A DNA stretch of 64,000 bases, taken from positions 1,612,001-1,676,000 of the forward strand of contig NISF01000001.1 of NCBI GenBank assembly GCA_002270295.1, read 5' to 3'. Under the pieces are notes generated by a model. The model searched no databases. It was not told the origin of the DNA and worked only from the letters and a program-made list of their open reading frames with translations. This DNA comes from Enterobacter sp. 10-1. Its GTDB lineage: Bacteria > Pseudomonadota > Gammaproteobacteria > Enterobacterales > Enterobacteriaceae. Positions 56,801-64,000 of the stretch are shown piece after piece. How positions within the stretch are numbered: position 1 is the stretch's first letter; each line of letters begins with the position of its first letter. A program made the translations under genes and the position numbers.

Positions 56801-57406
56801 CCCGGCGGCTACCAGTTTGTCGGCCGCACGCTGCAAATGTGGAATCGCTATCACGAGGTGGCTGATTTTGCCGGCAAGCCGTGGCTGCTGCGCTTCTTCG
56901 ACCAGCTGCGCTTCTATCCGGTCTCTGCCGAAGAGCTGCTGCAGATCCGCCGTGATTTTCCGCTCGGCCGCTATCCGCTGCGCATTGAGCACAGCACCCT
57001 GCGGCTGGCGGAGTATCAGCAGTTCCTTGCGCGCGAGGCCACGAGCATTGACGCTTTCCGCCAGCACCAGCAGCGCGCGTTTAATGAGGAGCGCGATCGC
57101 TGGATAGCCAGCGGCCAGGCGCATTTCGAGAGCCAGGAGGCGGCGGTCGAAGAGGGTGAGGACGCGCCGCTGCAGCACGGGCAGCAGGGGGTAGAAAGCC
57201 CCGTTTCCGGCAACCTGTGGCAGGTGCAAACCGCCCCGGGCAGCCGGGTTCACGCCGGAGACGTTCTGCTGGTGCTGGAGTCGATGAAAATGGAGATCCC
57301 GCTGCTGGCCCCATGCGACGGGGTGATCGCCGAGGTTAACGTTCAGCCTGGCGCCTCGGTTCGCGCCGGGCAGCGGGTGGCGGTAATTATTGAGGAAAAC
57401 GTATGA
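53801..57406 (+). CDS. Guanidine carboxylase (biotin-dependent, urea-carboxylase family)
   Basis: Large enzyme of 1201 residues. It carries a biotin carboxylase (about 1-450, with HPGYGFLSENAAFAEAC and FLEVNTRLQVEHGVTEQ), then a carboxyltransferase made of KipA/KipI-like parts (about 465-1080, with LGLGDVYLGAP-type sequence and YNPARTWTAENSVGIGGAYL), and a C-terminal biotinyl domain with ESMKMEIP (biotin on Lys1163). It carboxylates guanidine (and more weakly urea) using ATP and bicarbonate. Annotation as urea carboxylase is usual, but the guanidine riboswitches and deiminase genes argue for guanidine. The start is governed by the mini-ykkC element. Its stop overlaps atzF by four bases (ATGA). 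Confidence 0.93.
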   Translation: MFNTLLIANRGAIACRILRTLRAMRVKGVAVYSDADLSSLHIREADEALSLGDGPAAQTYLVVEKIIAAARQSGAEAIHPGYGFLSENAAFAEACEAAGLVFVGPTPQQLRTFGLKHTARALAKAQGLPLLEGTGLLADSAEACRAAQEIGYPVMLKSTAGGGGIGMRVCQDAEELAEAFETVRRLGQNNFSDAGVFVEKYISRARHLEVQIFGDGQGEVIALGVRDCSIQRRNQKVIEETPAPNLPEGMAQALCEAAIALGKAVSYRSAGTVEFVYDSLAQRFYFLEVNTRLQVEHGVTEQVWGVDLVRWMVSLAAGDLPPLSRLMADLQPRGHAIQARIYAEDPGRQFQPSPGLLSEAIFPPADGVNLRIDRWVEAGCDVPPFFDPMLAKTIAWQPDRDRAIAHLGEALAATRLYGVETNRLYLQQILAFAPFADGEPWTRCLEQLDYQAATVEVLSAGTQTSVQDYPGRLGYWAVGVPPSGPMDDRALRLGNRLLGNPEGEAALEITLSGPTLKFNCLAQAAICGAAAAVTLDGVAQPMNRVFTIPAGATLKIGPVTGAGVRSYLCLRGGIQVPDYLGSKSTFTLGQFGGHAGRALRGGDVLHLASCSADSVGAALPAALQTSLDAVRTLRVIYGPHGAPEFFAAEYIATFFATDWEVHFNSSRTGVRLIGPKPLWARDSGGEAGLHPSNIHDNPYAIGAVDFTGDMPVILGPDGPSLGGFVCPVTVIEADLWQLGQLKAGDKVRFVAVDLATARRLAQGRREELATLEPAAIAWQPAPLASPVVMSCGEANKRLVARLSGDTHLLLEAGEAELDLVLRFRIHALMQALEGQARVGVIDLTPGIRSLQVHFQPETLPLDALLAWVRAEWATVCVSDDLEVPTRVVHLPLSWDDPACRKAIDKYMTTVRRDAPWCPSNLEFIRRINDLPDERAVWDTVFDASYLVMGLGDVYLGAPVATPLDPRHRLVTTKYNPARTWTAENSVGIGGAYLCVYGMEGPGGYQFVGRTLQMWNRYHEVADFAGKPWLLRFFDQLRFYPVSAEELLQIRRDFPLGRYPLRIEHSTLRLAEYQQFLAREATSIDAFRQHQQRAFNEERDRWIASGQAHFESQEAAVEEGEDAPLQHGQQGVESPVSGNLWQVQTAPGSRVHAGDVLLVLESMKMEIPLLAPCDGVIAEVNVQPGASVRAGQRVAVIIEENV

Positions 57407-59199
57407 ATCAGCACAATTTTGATTTACGCCTGAGCACCCTGGCGACAGGCTATCGCGACGGCCGGCTGACGCCCCGGGCGCTGATGGCGGAGCTGCGCCA
57501 GCGTGCCGCCGCGCTGAATCCGCAGTATCAGCTGTTTATTCATATCCTGACGGCAGAGGAGCAGGAATCCTGGCTGGCGGCGCTGGACGGCGTGGCGCCG
57601 GAGACCCTGCCGCTGTACGGCGTGCCGTTTGCGATTAAGGATAATATCGATCTCGCCGGGATCGTCACCACCGCAGCGTGTCCGGCGTTCGCCTATACCG
57701 CCGAGCGGGACGCGACGATTGTGGCCCGGCTGATTGCGCTGGGCGCGGTTCCGGTCGGTAAAACCAACCTCGACCAGTTTGCCACCGGCCTCAACGGCAC
57801 GCGATCGCCCTACGGACGTTGTCGTAACGCGGTGCATGCGGAGTATCCGGCGGGCGGTTCGAGCGCCGGTTCGGCGCTGGCGGTGGCGCTCGGCGTCGCC
57901 AGCTTTGCGCTCGGTACGGATACCGCCGGCAGCGGGCGGGTTCCGGCATCGTTAAATAACCTGGTGGGGCTGAAGGCCAGCAAAGGGCTGATTTCGACCG
58001 CCGGGGTGGTGCCGGCCTGCCGGACGCTCGATTGCACGACCTTTTTTACCGCCACCGCCGCCGAGTCCAGCCGGCTGCTGGCGCTGACCGCCGCCGTCGA
58101 TCCGCGCGATGCCTACAGCCGACGCAATCCGCAGTGGAACGGGGAGCAGGCCTTCGGCACGCCGGCGCCGGGATTTCGCTTCGGCGTTCCGCAGACGCTC
58201 AACTTCCTCGGCTGCGCGCAGAGTGAAGCGCTGTTTTTACAGGCTAAAGCGCGGCTGCTGGCCCTCGGCGGCGTGGCGGTGAATATCGATATGGCGCCGT
58301 TTCTCGCCGCCGCCAGCCTGCTGTACGACGGGCCCTGGGTGGCGGAGCGCTACGCGGTGGCGGGGCCGCTGATTGAACGGCAGCCGGAGTCGGTTCTGCC
58401 GGTGATCCGCGACGTGCTGGCGAAGGCGCCGCAAACCGATGCGGTCGCCGCGTTTAAGGCCATGTATCAGCTGCAGGCCTATAAAGCGCAGTGCGACGCG
58501 CTGCTCGACGGCGTGGATTGTGTCCTGACGCCGACCTATCCGCGTCCGGTCACGCTTGCCGAGCTGGAAGCGGAGCCGGTGAAGCGCAACGCCGACCTCG
58601 GTTACTACACCAACTTTATGAATTTACTCGATTATGCAGCCGTCAGCGTGCCTGCAGGATTCTTGTCGAACGGCCTGCCTTCCGGCGTGACGCTATTTGG
58701 CCGGGCGTTTACCGACCAGTATCTCCTCGGGCTGGCCGATGCCTTCCAGCGGGCGCAGCCGCTGCCGCTGGCCGGCGGGGCGCAGATAGCGCCTGCGGCG
58801 TCGGCGAGCGTAGCCAGCCACGATCGTCAGGCGCTGGTGGTGTGCGGCGCGCATCTCGACGGGCTGACGCTGAACGGACAGCTGCGGGAGCGGGGCGGAC
58901 GCCTGCTGGCGGCGACGGAAAGCGCGGCCTGCTATCGCCTCTACGCGCTGGCCGACGGCTGGCGTCCGGGGATGGTGCGGGATGAAAACGGCGGGGCGGC
59001 CATTGCGGTGGAGGTGTGGGAGCTGCCCTCCGCCGAGCTGGGATCGCTCCTGGCGGCGATTCCGGCGCCGCTGGGGTTAGGCAAGGTGGAGCTGGCGGAC
59101 GGGCGCTGGCTCAGCGGCTTTATCTGCGAGGGGTACGGCCTGCAGGGCGCGACCGATATTACGGCCTACGGCGGATGGCGGGCCTGGCTGGCGCGCTAG
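57403..59199 (+). CDS. atzF: Allophanate hydrolase
   Basis: Amidase of 598 residues converting allophanate to ammonia and CO2, the last step of the pathway. The Ser-cisSer-Lys triad is Lys79 (FAIKDNID), Ser153 (PAGGSSAGSA) and Ser177 (GTDTAGSGRVPA), with the same spacing as in AtzF. A C-terminal domain (about 470-598) follows the amidase, as in AtzF and DUR1,2. Translationally coupled to the carboxylase. No stand-alone urea enzyme is present, so the product of this operon is free ammonia. A hairpin lies just after the stop. Confidence 0.95.
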   Translation: MNQHNFDLRLSTLATGYRDGRLTPRALMAELRQRAAALNPQYQLFIHILTAEEQESWLAALDGVAPETLPLYGVPFAIKDNIDLAGIVTTAACPAFAYTAERDATIVARLIALGAVPVGKTNLDQFATGLNGTRSPYGRCRNAVHAEYPAGGSSAGSALAVALGVASFALGTDTAGSGRVPASLNNLVGLKASKGLISTAGVVPACRTLDCTTFFTATAAESSRLLALTAAVDPRDAYSRRNPQWNGEQAFGTPAPGFRFGVPQTLNFLGCAQSEALFLQAKARLLALGGVAVNIDMAPFLAAASLLYDGPWVAERYAVAGPLIERQPESVLPVIRDVLAKAPQTDAVAAFKAMYQLQAYKAQCDALLDGVDCVLTPTYPRPVTLAELEAEPVKRNADLGYYTNFMNLLDYAAVSVPAGFLSNGLPSGVTLFGRAFTDQYLLGLADAFQRAQPLPLAGGAQIAPAASASVASHDRQALVVCGAHLDGLTLNGQLRERGGRLLAATESAACYRLYALADGWRPGMVRDENGGAAIAVEVWELPSAELGSLLAAIPAPLGLGKVELADGRWLSGFICEGYGLQGATDITAYGGWRAWLAR

Positions 59200-59229
59200 G
59201 TGACGGTGTCACATATTCTGAAAAAAATA

Positions 59230-59254
59230 GCGTCGGCCCGCCCTGGGCCGGCGC
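59230..59254 (+). terminator. Hairpin at the end of the guanidine operon
   Basis: GCGTCGGCCC (59230-59239) pairs with GGGCCGGCGC (59245-59254) with one G-T pair, loop GCCCT. A likely transcript end between atzF and the PBP2 paralogue; no clear T tract follows. Confidence 0.5.
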
Positions 59255-59383
59255 TACTCACATGCTGAAACATTTCTGCCAATTCATTAGCAACCTTTCC
59301 GTAGGGCTACCGCGCCGATAAGGCTATCCTTCCCCGCTTTTAATTTTTTGGCTTCTTATTGAAACTCAGGTGAATTACCGCCA

Positions 59384-61309
59384 ATGACTCTATTGAGAGA
59401 TGAAATTCGCGATCACTCAGCGGAAGAGATGCTGTTTATTCGCCGGGCCGTGGTGGTTTTTATTCTGGTGGTGGTCTGCTTTAGCATTCTGATCGTTAAC
59501 CTCTATCGGCTGCAGGTCAAACAGCACGATTTCTATCAGACCCGCTCGAACCAGAACGATATCAAAATGCTGCCTATTGCCCCGAGCCGCGGGCTCATCT
59601 TCGATCGCAACGGTATCCCGCTGGTACAGAACATCACCCTCTATCGCCTGCAGGTGATCCCCAGCAAAATCGCCGATATGAAAGCGCTGCTGCAGCAGCT
59701 GACGCCGATCGTTGATCTGACTCCCGATGATATCGCCAGCTTCCGCGACGATATGCTGCACAACAGTCGCTACAAAGAGGTGACGTTAAAATCCGCGCTG
59801 AGCGATGTCGAAGTGGCGCGCTTCGCGGTGAACGAATTCCATTTCCCCGGCGTAACCGTAGAGAACTACCAGCAGCGCGACTATCCCTACGGCGCCGAGC
59901 TGGCGCACGTTGTCGGCTACGTCTCGAAAATTAACGATAACGACCTGCAGCGGCTGGCAAAAAATGGCGAAGCCGAGAATTATGCCGCCGACCATAATAT
60001 CGGCAAACAGGGTATTGAAGGCTATTACGAACAGGAGCTGCACGGTACCACCGGCTACCAGGAGGTCGAGGTGGATAACCACGGGCGGGTGGTGCGCCTG
60101 CTGAAAGAGGTGCCGCCGGTCGCCGGCAAAAATATCTATCTGACGCTCGATCTGCATCTGCAGCAGTATATTGAATCGGTGCTCAAGGGGCAGCGCGCGG
60201 CGGTGGTGGCGGTCGATCCGCGCGACGGCGGGGTGCTGGCGATGGTTTCCAGCCCCAGCTACGATCCCAATCCCTTTGTGAAAGGCATTGGCTATCAGGC
60301 CTACCGCTCGCTGCTCGATAACGCCGACCGGCCGCTGATCAACCGCGTGACCCAGGGCCTCTACCCGCCGGCCTCGACGGTTAAACCCTATATGGCGCTA
60401 TCGGCGCTCTCTGCCGGGGTGATTACGCCCACCACCACCTTCTTCGGCGCGCCGACCTGGACGCTGCCGGGCACCCAGCGCCGCTACCGCGACTGGCTGA
60501 AAACCGGGCACGGCATGCTCAACGTCACCAAGGCCATTGAAGAGTCGGCGGATACCTTCTTCTACCAGGTGGCGTTTGAAATGGGGATCGATCGGATTCA
60601 CAGCTGGTTAAGTAAATTTGGCTACGGTCAGCCGACGGGGATCGACCTCAACGAAGAGTATTCGGGGGTGCTGCCAAGCCGTGAATGGAAGCAGCGGGTT
60701 CATAAGAAGCCGTGGTATCAAGGGGATACCATCTCGGTCGGCATCGGCCAGGGCTACTGGATTGCCACCCCGATTCAGATGGTGAAAGCGCTGACGACGC
60801 TGATCAACAACGGCAAGGTGAAGAACCCGCATCTGCTCTACTCCATGAAGCGCGGCAATAAGGTTGAGCGCTATCAGCCGCCGCAAAACGCGGCGCAGGT
60901 GGGCGATCCGAAATCGCCGTACTGGGGGATTGTGCGTAACGGGATGTACGGCATGGCTAACCTGCCAAACGGCACCGGCTACAAGCTGTTCCACACCGCG
61001 CCGTATCAGATTGCCGCGAAGTCCGGGACCTCGCAGGTCTTCAGCCTGAAAGAGAACCAGACCTACAATGCGAAAATGATCCCGGTCAGGCTGCGTGACC
61101 ATATTTTCTATACCCTGTTTGCCCCGTATCAGCATCCGCGGGTGGCGATGGCGCTGATTCTTGAGAACGGCGGCGGCGACGGAGTGGTGGCCGGCCCTAC
61201 GGCGCGCGCCATTCTTGACCATATCTTCGACCCGGCCAACGAGCCGGCGGCGGTAGAGGGCGGCGCAGAGGCTAACGTCCCGCAGATCGATAGCGCCGAC
61301 GCGCAGTAG
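59384..61309 (+). CDS. Penicillin-binding protein 2 paralogue (class B transpeptidase)
   Basis: Class B penicillin-binding protein of 641 residues; peptidoglycan transpeptidase anchored in the inner membrane with its catalytic part in the periplasm. One N-terminal membrane helix (about 22-42), a PBP dimerisation domain, then the transpeptidase: active Ser331 in PASTVK, SAD (388-390) and KSGT (546-549). It is PBP2-like, but there is no rodA next to it and no rod/mrd operon, so it is an additional copy, as in Salmonella's PBP2SAL. Regulation and role unknown; it might alter beta-lactam response. Start ATG 59384. Confidence 0.92.
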   Translation: MTLLRDEIRDHSAEEMLFIRRAVVVFILVVVCFSILIVNLYRLQVKQHDFYQTRSNQNDIKMLPIAPSRGLIFDRNGIPLVQNITLYRLQVIPSKIADMKALLQQLTPIVDLTPDDIASFRDDMLHNSRYKEVTLKSALSDVEVARFAVNEFHFPGVTVENYQQRDYPYGAELAHVVGYVSKINDNDLQRLAKNGEAENYAADHNIGKQGIEGYYEQELHGTTGYQEVEVDNHGRVVRLLKEVPPVAGKNIYLTLDLHLQQYIESVLKGQRAAVVAVDPRDGGVLAMVSSPSYDPNPFVKGIGYQAYRSLLDNADRPLINRVTQGLYPPASTVKPYMALSALSAGVITPTTTFFGAPTWTLPGTQRRYRDWLKTGHGMLNVTKAIEESADTFFYQVAFEMGIDRIHSWLSKFGYGQPTGIDLNEEYSGVLPSREWKQRVHKKPWYQGDTISVGIGQGYWIATPIQMVKALTTLINNGKVKNPHLLYSMKRGNKVERYQPPQNAAQVGDPKSPYWGIVRNGMYGMANLPNGTGYKLFHTAPYQIAAKSGTSQVFSLKENQTYNAKMIPVRLRDHIFYTLFAPYQHPRVAMALILENGGGDGVVAGPTARAILDHIFDPANEPAAVEGGAEANVPQIDSADAQ

Positions 61310-61323
61310 AGAAGAAAACGCTC

Positions 61324-61346
61324 CCCGGACGGTTATGCCGTCCGGG
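61324..61346 (+). terminator. Hairpin downstream of the PBP2 paralogue
   Basis: Perfect nine-base-pair stem CCCGGACGG (61324-61332) with CCGTCCGGG (61338-61346), loop TTATG, 14 bases after the stop codon. There is no T tract, so termination strength is uncertain. Confidence 0.5.
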
Positions 61347-61439
61347 AATAATCGCCGGTAAATTGATTATTTGCCGCCGACGGGGCTTTTCTCCATAGTG
61401 AAGCCTTACGCAAATCTGAGAAATAAGAAAGGTATCGCC

Positions 61440-62183
61440 ATGTCGTTGAGCAGAAAAACGCTTCTTTTGGTGCAGACCGGCACGCCGCCGCAGGAGATTG
61501 TCGCCGATCACGGCGACCTGCCGCGCTGGTTCGCCGATCTGCTGGCACCGTGGCGGGAGCAGATGAAAGCGGTGCGCGTATTTGCCGGTGAGACGCTCCC
61601 GGCGCCGGATAACGACACGGTGGCGGTGATCACCGGCTCCTGGGATATGGTGACGGACCGCCTGGCGTGGAGCGAGATGACCGCGGAATGGATCCGCGCC
61701 GCGATGGCCATCGAGATGCCGCTGTTTGGCGTCTGCTACGGCCATCAGCTGATGGCCCACGCGCTGGGCGGCGAGGTGGATTACCACCCGGCAGGGCGTG
61801 AAACCGGCAGCAAAACCATATCGCTCTCGGCCGCTGGCCTTAGCGATAGCCTGGTTGCCGACCATCCCGCGACCTTCAGCGCTCATCTGACGCATCTACA
61901 AACGGTGACCAAACTGCCGCAAGGGGCGGCGGTGCTGGCCTCGTCCGAGCACGATCCGCATCAGATTGTCCGCTATGGCGCCCACGCGCTGTCGACTCAG
62001 TTCCACCCTGAAATCACCCCGGAGATTGCCCGCTCGCTGATTTACTATCGTCAGGCGGTACTGCGCAATGAGGGCCTTGACCCGGACAGGCTGAGCCGCG
62101 CGGTCGAGGAGAGCCCCGTGGCCTCGGCGATTTTGACCCGCTTTGTGGCGAACTATCTGACCCCGGCCCCGAGGACGGCTTAA
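61440..62183 (+). CDS. Class I glutamine amidotransferase-like protein
   Basis: Cytoplasmic protein of 247 residues with the class I glutaminase site: Cys99 in FGVCYGHQLMAHALGG and a later His-Pro-Glu in STQFHPEITPEI. Stand-alone amidotransferases of this type are often annotated as GMP-synthase-like or gamma-glutamyl hydrolases; the acceptor is unknown. I chose ATG 61440 with an AAAGG-type site; the frame opens at 61371 but that part is not conserved. Its stop codon shares bases with the stop of the converging TetR gene. Confidence 0.85.
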   Translation: MSLSRKTLLLVQTGTPPQEIVADHGDLPRWFADLLAPWREQMKAVRVFAGETLPAPDNDTVAVITGSWDMVTDRLAWSEMTAEWIRAAMAIEMPLFGVCYGHQLMAHALGGEVDYHPAGRETGSKTISLSAAGLSDSLVADHPATFSAHLTHLQTVTKLPQGAAVLASSEHDPHQIVRYGAHALSTQFHPEITPEIARSLIYYRQAVLRNEGLDPDRLSRAVEESPVASAILTRFVANYLTPAPRTA

Positions 62184-62734
62184 CTCTGCGGCGCTTTCTC
62201 CTGTAGCCAGGCCGCGGTTTCGCGAAGAATTTCGTCCGACAGCGCCGGGTCACAGGTCATTCGCGCCAGAATCACCGCCCCGACCATCGCCGACCAGCTG
62301 CCGACGGCCGCGCGCCGCCTCGCCGCGTCATCTTCCCCGGGAACGGTCTTGCTGAGATTGGCTATCTGCTGCTTGAGCCCGGCGCTCATTTCACTCCTGG
62401 CCGGCTCCGACTGGCGGATAGTGTCCGCAGCCAACGCCGCCAGCGGGCAGCCGCTGGCAAAATTATCCCGATGCTCAGGGGAAAGGTAGCGTTCGATTTG
62501 CGGCGCGCTACCGTTTTCGGTGGCGCCGCTGGCTGTCTGCAGCTCCGCAAGGGTCAGGGCGATCAGCTCATCCTTCGATTTGAAGTAGCCGTAAAATCCG
62601 CCGTGGGTAAGACCCGCTGATTTCATGATATCGGTGACCGTGACCGCATCAAAACCCCGTTCACGAAACAGACGACCGGCGGCGGCAAGGATTGTCTGCT
62701 TATTCTCTTCGACCTGTTTTCTGCTCACTCTCAT
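62180..62734 (-). CDS. TetR-family repressor
   Basis: Repressor of 184 residues; helix-turn-helix at about 10-55 (TILAAAGRLFRERGFDAVTV, then GGFYGYFKSKDELI). Divergent from a short-chain dehydrogenase gene, with two matching operator-like palindromes between them, so it most likely represses that gene and itself. The C-terminal ligand domain has a Cys ([12 protein letters not shown]), which could sense electrophiles; this is speculative. Start ATG 62734. Confidence 0.88.
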   Translation of the reverse strand: MRVSRKQVEENKQTILAAAGRLFRERGFDAVTVTDIMKSAGLTHGGFYGYFKSKDELIALTLAELQTASGATENGSAPQIERYLSPEHRDNFASGCPLAALAADTIRQSEPARSEMSAGLKQQIANLSKTVPGEDDAARRRAAVGSWSAMVGAVILARMTCDPALSDEILRETAAWLQEKAPQS

Positions 62735-62760
62735 GGCGTCATCCCGCGCTGAAATTATTT

Positions 62761-62828
62761 ATGATGACCATCATATAACATTATTTACACCATACCCAGC
62801 CTGTGACATTATTCATGACGGTCATCAT
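62761..62828. promoter_or_regulatory. Twin operators between the TetR and SDR genes
   Basis: Site 1, 62761-62774, is the palindrome ATGATG-AC-CATCAT. Site 2, 62815-62828, is ATGACG-GT-CATCAT, matching the reverse complement of site 1 except at one base. Their centres are 54 bases apart and both lie between the divergent starts. Best reading: binding sites for the adjacent TetR protein, one for each promoter. Confidence 0.7.
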
Positions 62829-62850
62829 GTATAAATTCAGGAGAGCGAAT

Positions 62851-63633
62851 ATGAGCAGCAAATCAGCGGTACTGGTAACCGGCGCATCGACCGGCATTGG
62901 CGCAGTCTACGCCGAACGCTTTGCCCAACGCGGCCACGACCTGGTCCTCGTCGCGCGAAATACCGAGCGCCTTACCGCGCTGGCCCAGCGCCTGCGTAGC
63001 GAAGCGGGGGTGCAGGTCGACATTTTAACCGCCGATCTGACTAACGATGACGACGTTGCCGCCGTCGAGCAGCGTCTGCGGGAAGATACGCGCATCGGCA
63101 TTCTGATTAACAATGCCGGCACCGCCATTCCCGGCGATTTTCTCAGCCAGAGCGGCGAGGAGCTCTCCCGGCTGATTGCGCTCAACGTAACGGCGGTGAC
63201 CCGCCTGGCCCATGCCGTCGCTCCCCGGCTGGCGGCCGCGGGCGAAGGGGCTATCGTCAACATCGCCTCGGTTGTCGGGCTGGCTCCGGAAATGGGCCTG
63301 ACGGTGTATGGCGCAACTAAAGCCTTTGTGCTGTTTCTCTCTCAGGCTCTCGACGTGGAGCTGGCCGCGAAGGGGATTTACGTCCAGGCGGTGCTGCCTG
63401 CGGCGACCCGCACCGAGATCTGGCAGCGCAGCGGCCAGGACGTTGATGCCATTCCCGGCCTGATGGAGGTGGATAAACTGGTGGATGCGGCGCTGGTGGG
63501 TTTCGACCGCCGTGAATTAGTCACCATTCCGCCGCTGCACGATGAAACGCAGTGGGGGGCCCTGAACGCGGCGCGCCAGGCGATGCTGCCCGGCTTCGCG
63601 CAGTCGGAACCGGCGCCGCGCTACCGCGCCTGA
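62851..63633 (+). CDS. Short-chain dehydrogenase/reductase (SDR)
   Basis: NAD(P)-dependent oxidoreductase of 260 residues, classical SDR. The cofactor loop is TGASTGIGAVYAERFA (about 11-26), with NNAG near 89. The catalytic Ser is in VNIASVVG and the Tyr-x3-Lys is YGATK. The substrate is unknown. I chose ATG 62851 with AGGAGAG upstream; an open frame to 62803 overlaps the second operator. Likely controlled by the divergent TetR repressor. Confidence 0.9.
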   Translation: MSSKSAVLVTGASTGIGAVYAERFAQRGHDLVLVARNTERLTALAQRLRSEAGVQVDILTADLTNDDDVAAVEQRLREDTRIGILINNAGTAIPGDFLSQSGEELSRLIALNVTAVTRLAHAVAPRLAAAGEGAIVNIASVVGLAPEMGLTVYGATKAFVLFLSQALDVELAAKGIYVQAVLPAATRTEIWQRSGQDVDAIPGLMEVDKLVDAALVGFDRRELVTIPPLHDETQWGALNAARQAMLPGFAQSEPAPRYRA

Positions 63634-63651
63634 CGCCTTCGCGTGACGTTG

Positions 63652-64000
63652 TCACCTGAACGTCAGCCCGCCCAGCGCCTCGGCCATCAGCTGTCCGAGC
63701 ATCGTGCAGGCGGCGGTATTCCGCGCCTGCAGCGGATTCTCTTCGAGACCGATAGCCAGGGCGCCGGGGGATGGCAGCAGGGCGCCTGCGGCATGCAGAT
63801 TCTCCGGCATGCCGATTTTGGTTCTGACCGTCAGGCCTAATCCGGCCTGCACCGCCGCCCAGACGCCGCTGAGGCTATGGCTAACAAACATCACCTGCCA
63901 CGGAATGGCGGCCGCGTCGAGAGCGGCGATAGCCCTTGAGCGCATCAGGCACGGGCTTTCAAACATCACCAGCGGAAGTGGCTCGCCCGCGGCCAGCAGG
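63652..64000 (-). CDS. LysR-family regulator, C-terminal part (runs off the right edge)
   Basis: The last 115 codons or so of a LysR-type regulator; the frame stays open past base 64000, where the gene's 5' part lies. Visible are the second half of the effector domain, including SGVWAAVQAGLGLTVRTKIG and the C-terminal MLGQLMAEALGGLTFR. The DNA-binding part is outside the window. Convergent with the SDR gene, 18 bases apart. Confidence 0.8.
   Translation of the reverse strand, partial: LLAAGEPLPLVMFESPCLMRSRAIAALDAAAIPWQVMFVSHSLSGVWAAVQAGLGLTVRTKIGMPENLHAAGALLPSPGALAIGLEENPLQARNTAACTMLGQLMAEALGGLTFR

Noticed and set aside
53801-57406. Naming the carboxylase urea carboxylase
   Set aside because: Sequence alone allows it, but two guanidine riboswitches and the carboxyguanidine deiminase genes make guanidine the better substrate call.

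Overview
The window is chromosomal DNA of an enteric bacterium, most likely Klebsiella (K. pneumoniae complex or a close relative). Coding is dense and GC-rich. The backbone follows the E. coli order narZ-narU ... yddG-fdnGHI ... adhP-maeA-sra ... osmC. Several genes typical of Klebsiella sit in it: smvA/smvR, the bestrophin KpBest, and an ABC/flavin-monooxygenase operon of the KPN_01854-KPN_01858 families. No tRNA, rRNA, CRISPR array, prophage or insertion sequence was seen.

Layout. 1-6.2 kb: the start of narZ (runs off the left edge), narU, the smvR-smvA efflux pair with two matching operator candidates, and yddG. 6.4-11.0 kb: fdnGHI, the nitrate-inducible formate dehydrogenase. Its in-frame UGA at codon 196 is a selenocysteine codon with a SECIS hairpin, not a break. 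11-23 kb: a VOC protein, PPK2, araJ behind a possible leader peptide, a six-gene translationally coupled operon (solute-binding protein, two permeases, fused double ATPase, LLM flavin monooxygenase, AhpD/CMD protein), a lipoprotein and adhP. 23-33 kb: an exported pyrophosphatase, an ABC-F ATPase behind a 27-codon leader ORF with alternative pairing arms, maeA, sra, an MBL-like protein lacking its metal-binding histidines, a LysR regulator, an acetyltransferase, osmC, an MpaB-family oxygenase and KpBest. 33-49 kb: an FdhF/YdeP-type molybdoenzyme next to a LysR gene broken by an amber codon, a small secreted protein, an MFS transporter, an orphan ClbS-like colibactin-resistance protein in AT-richer DNA, a TonB receptor with a periplasmic binding protein, an MBL hydrolase pair facing a LysR gene, katG and a LysE exporter. 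49.3-59.2 kb: a guanidine-catabolism operon. 59.4-64 kb: a second PBP2, a glutamine-amidotransferase-like protein, a TetR/SDR divergent pair with twin operators and a partial LysR gene.

The guanidine operon is the most coherent system. A sigma-54 promoter candidate is followed by a guanidine-I (ykkC) riboswitch with an intrinsic terminator. Next come an ABC importer, two DUF1989 proteins (carboxyguanidine deiminase subunits), guanidine carboxylase and allophanate hydrolase. Together these should import guanidine and convert it to ammonia and CO2. Between the deiminase and carboxylase genes lie two hairpins with identical ACGA loops, the signature of a guanidine-II (mini-ykkC) riboswitch. The second hairpin competes with a pairing that would cover the carboxylase start. 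The operon therefore appears to be read twice by two unrelated guanidine sensors and to be under nitrogen control.

The other unusual element is the ABC-F leader. It has a near-perfect Shine-Dalgarno, a 27-codon ORF and four complementary arms reaching the ABC-F start, which looks like translational attenuation.
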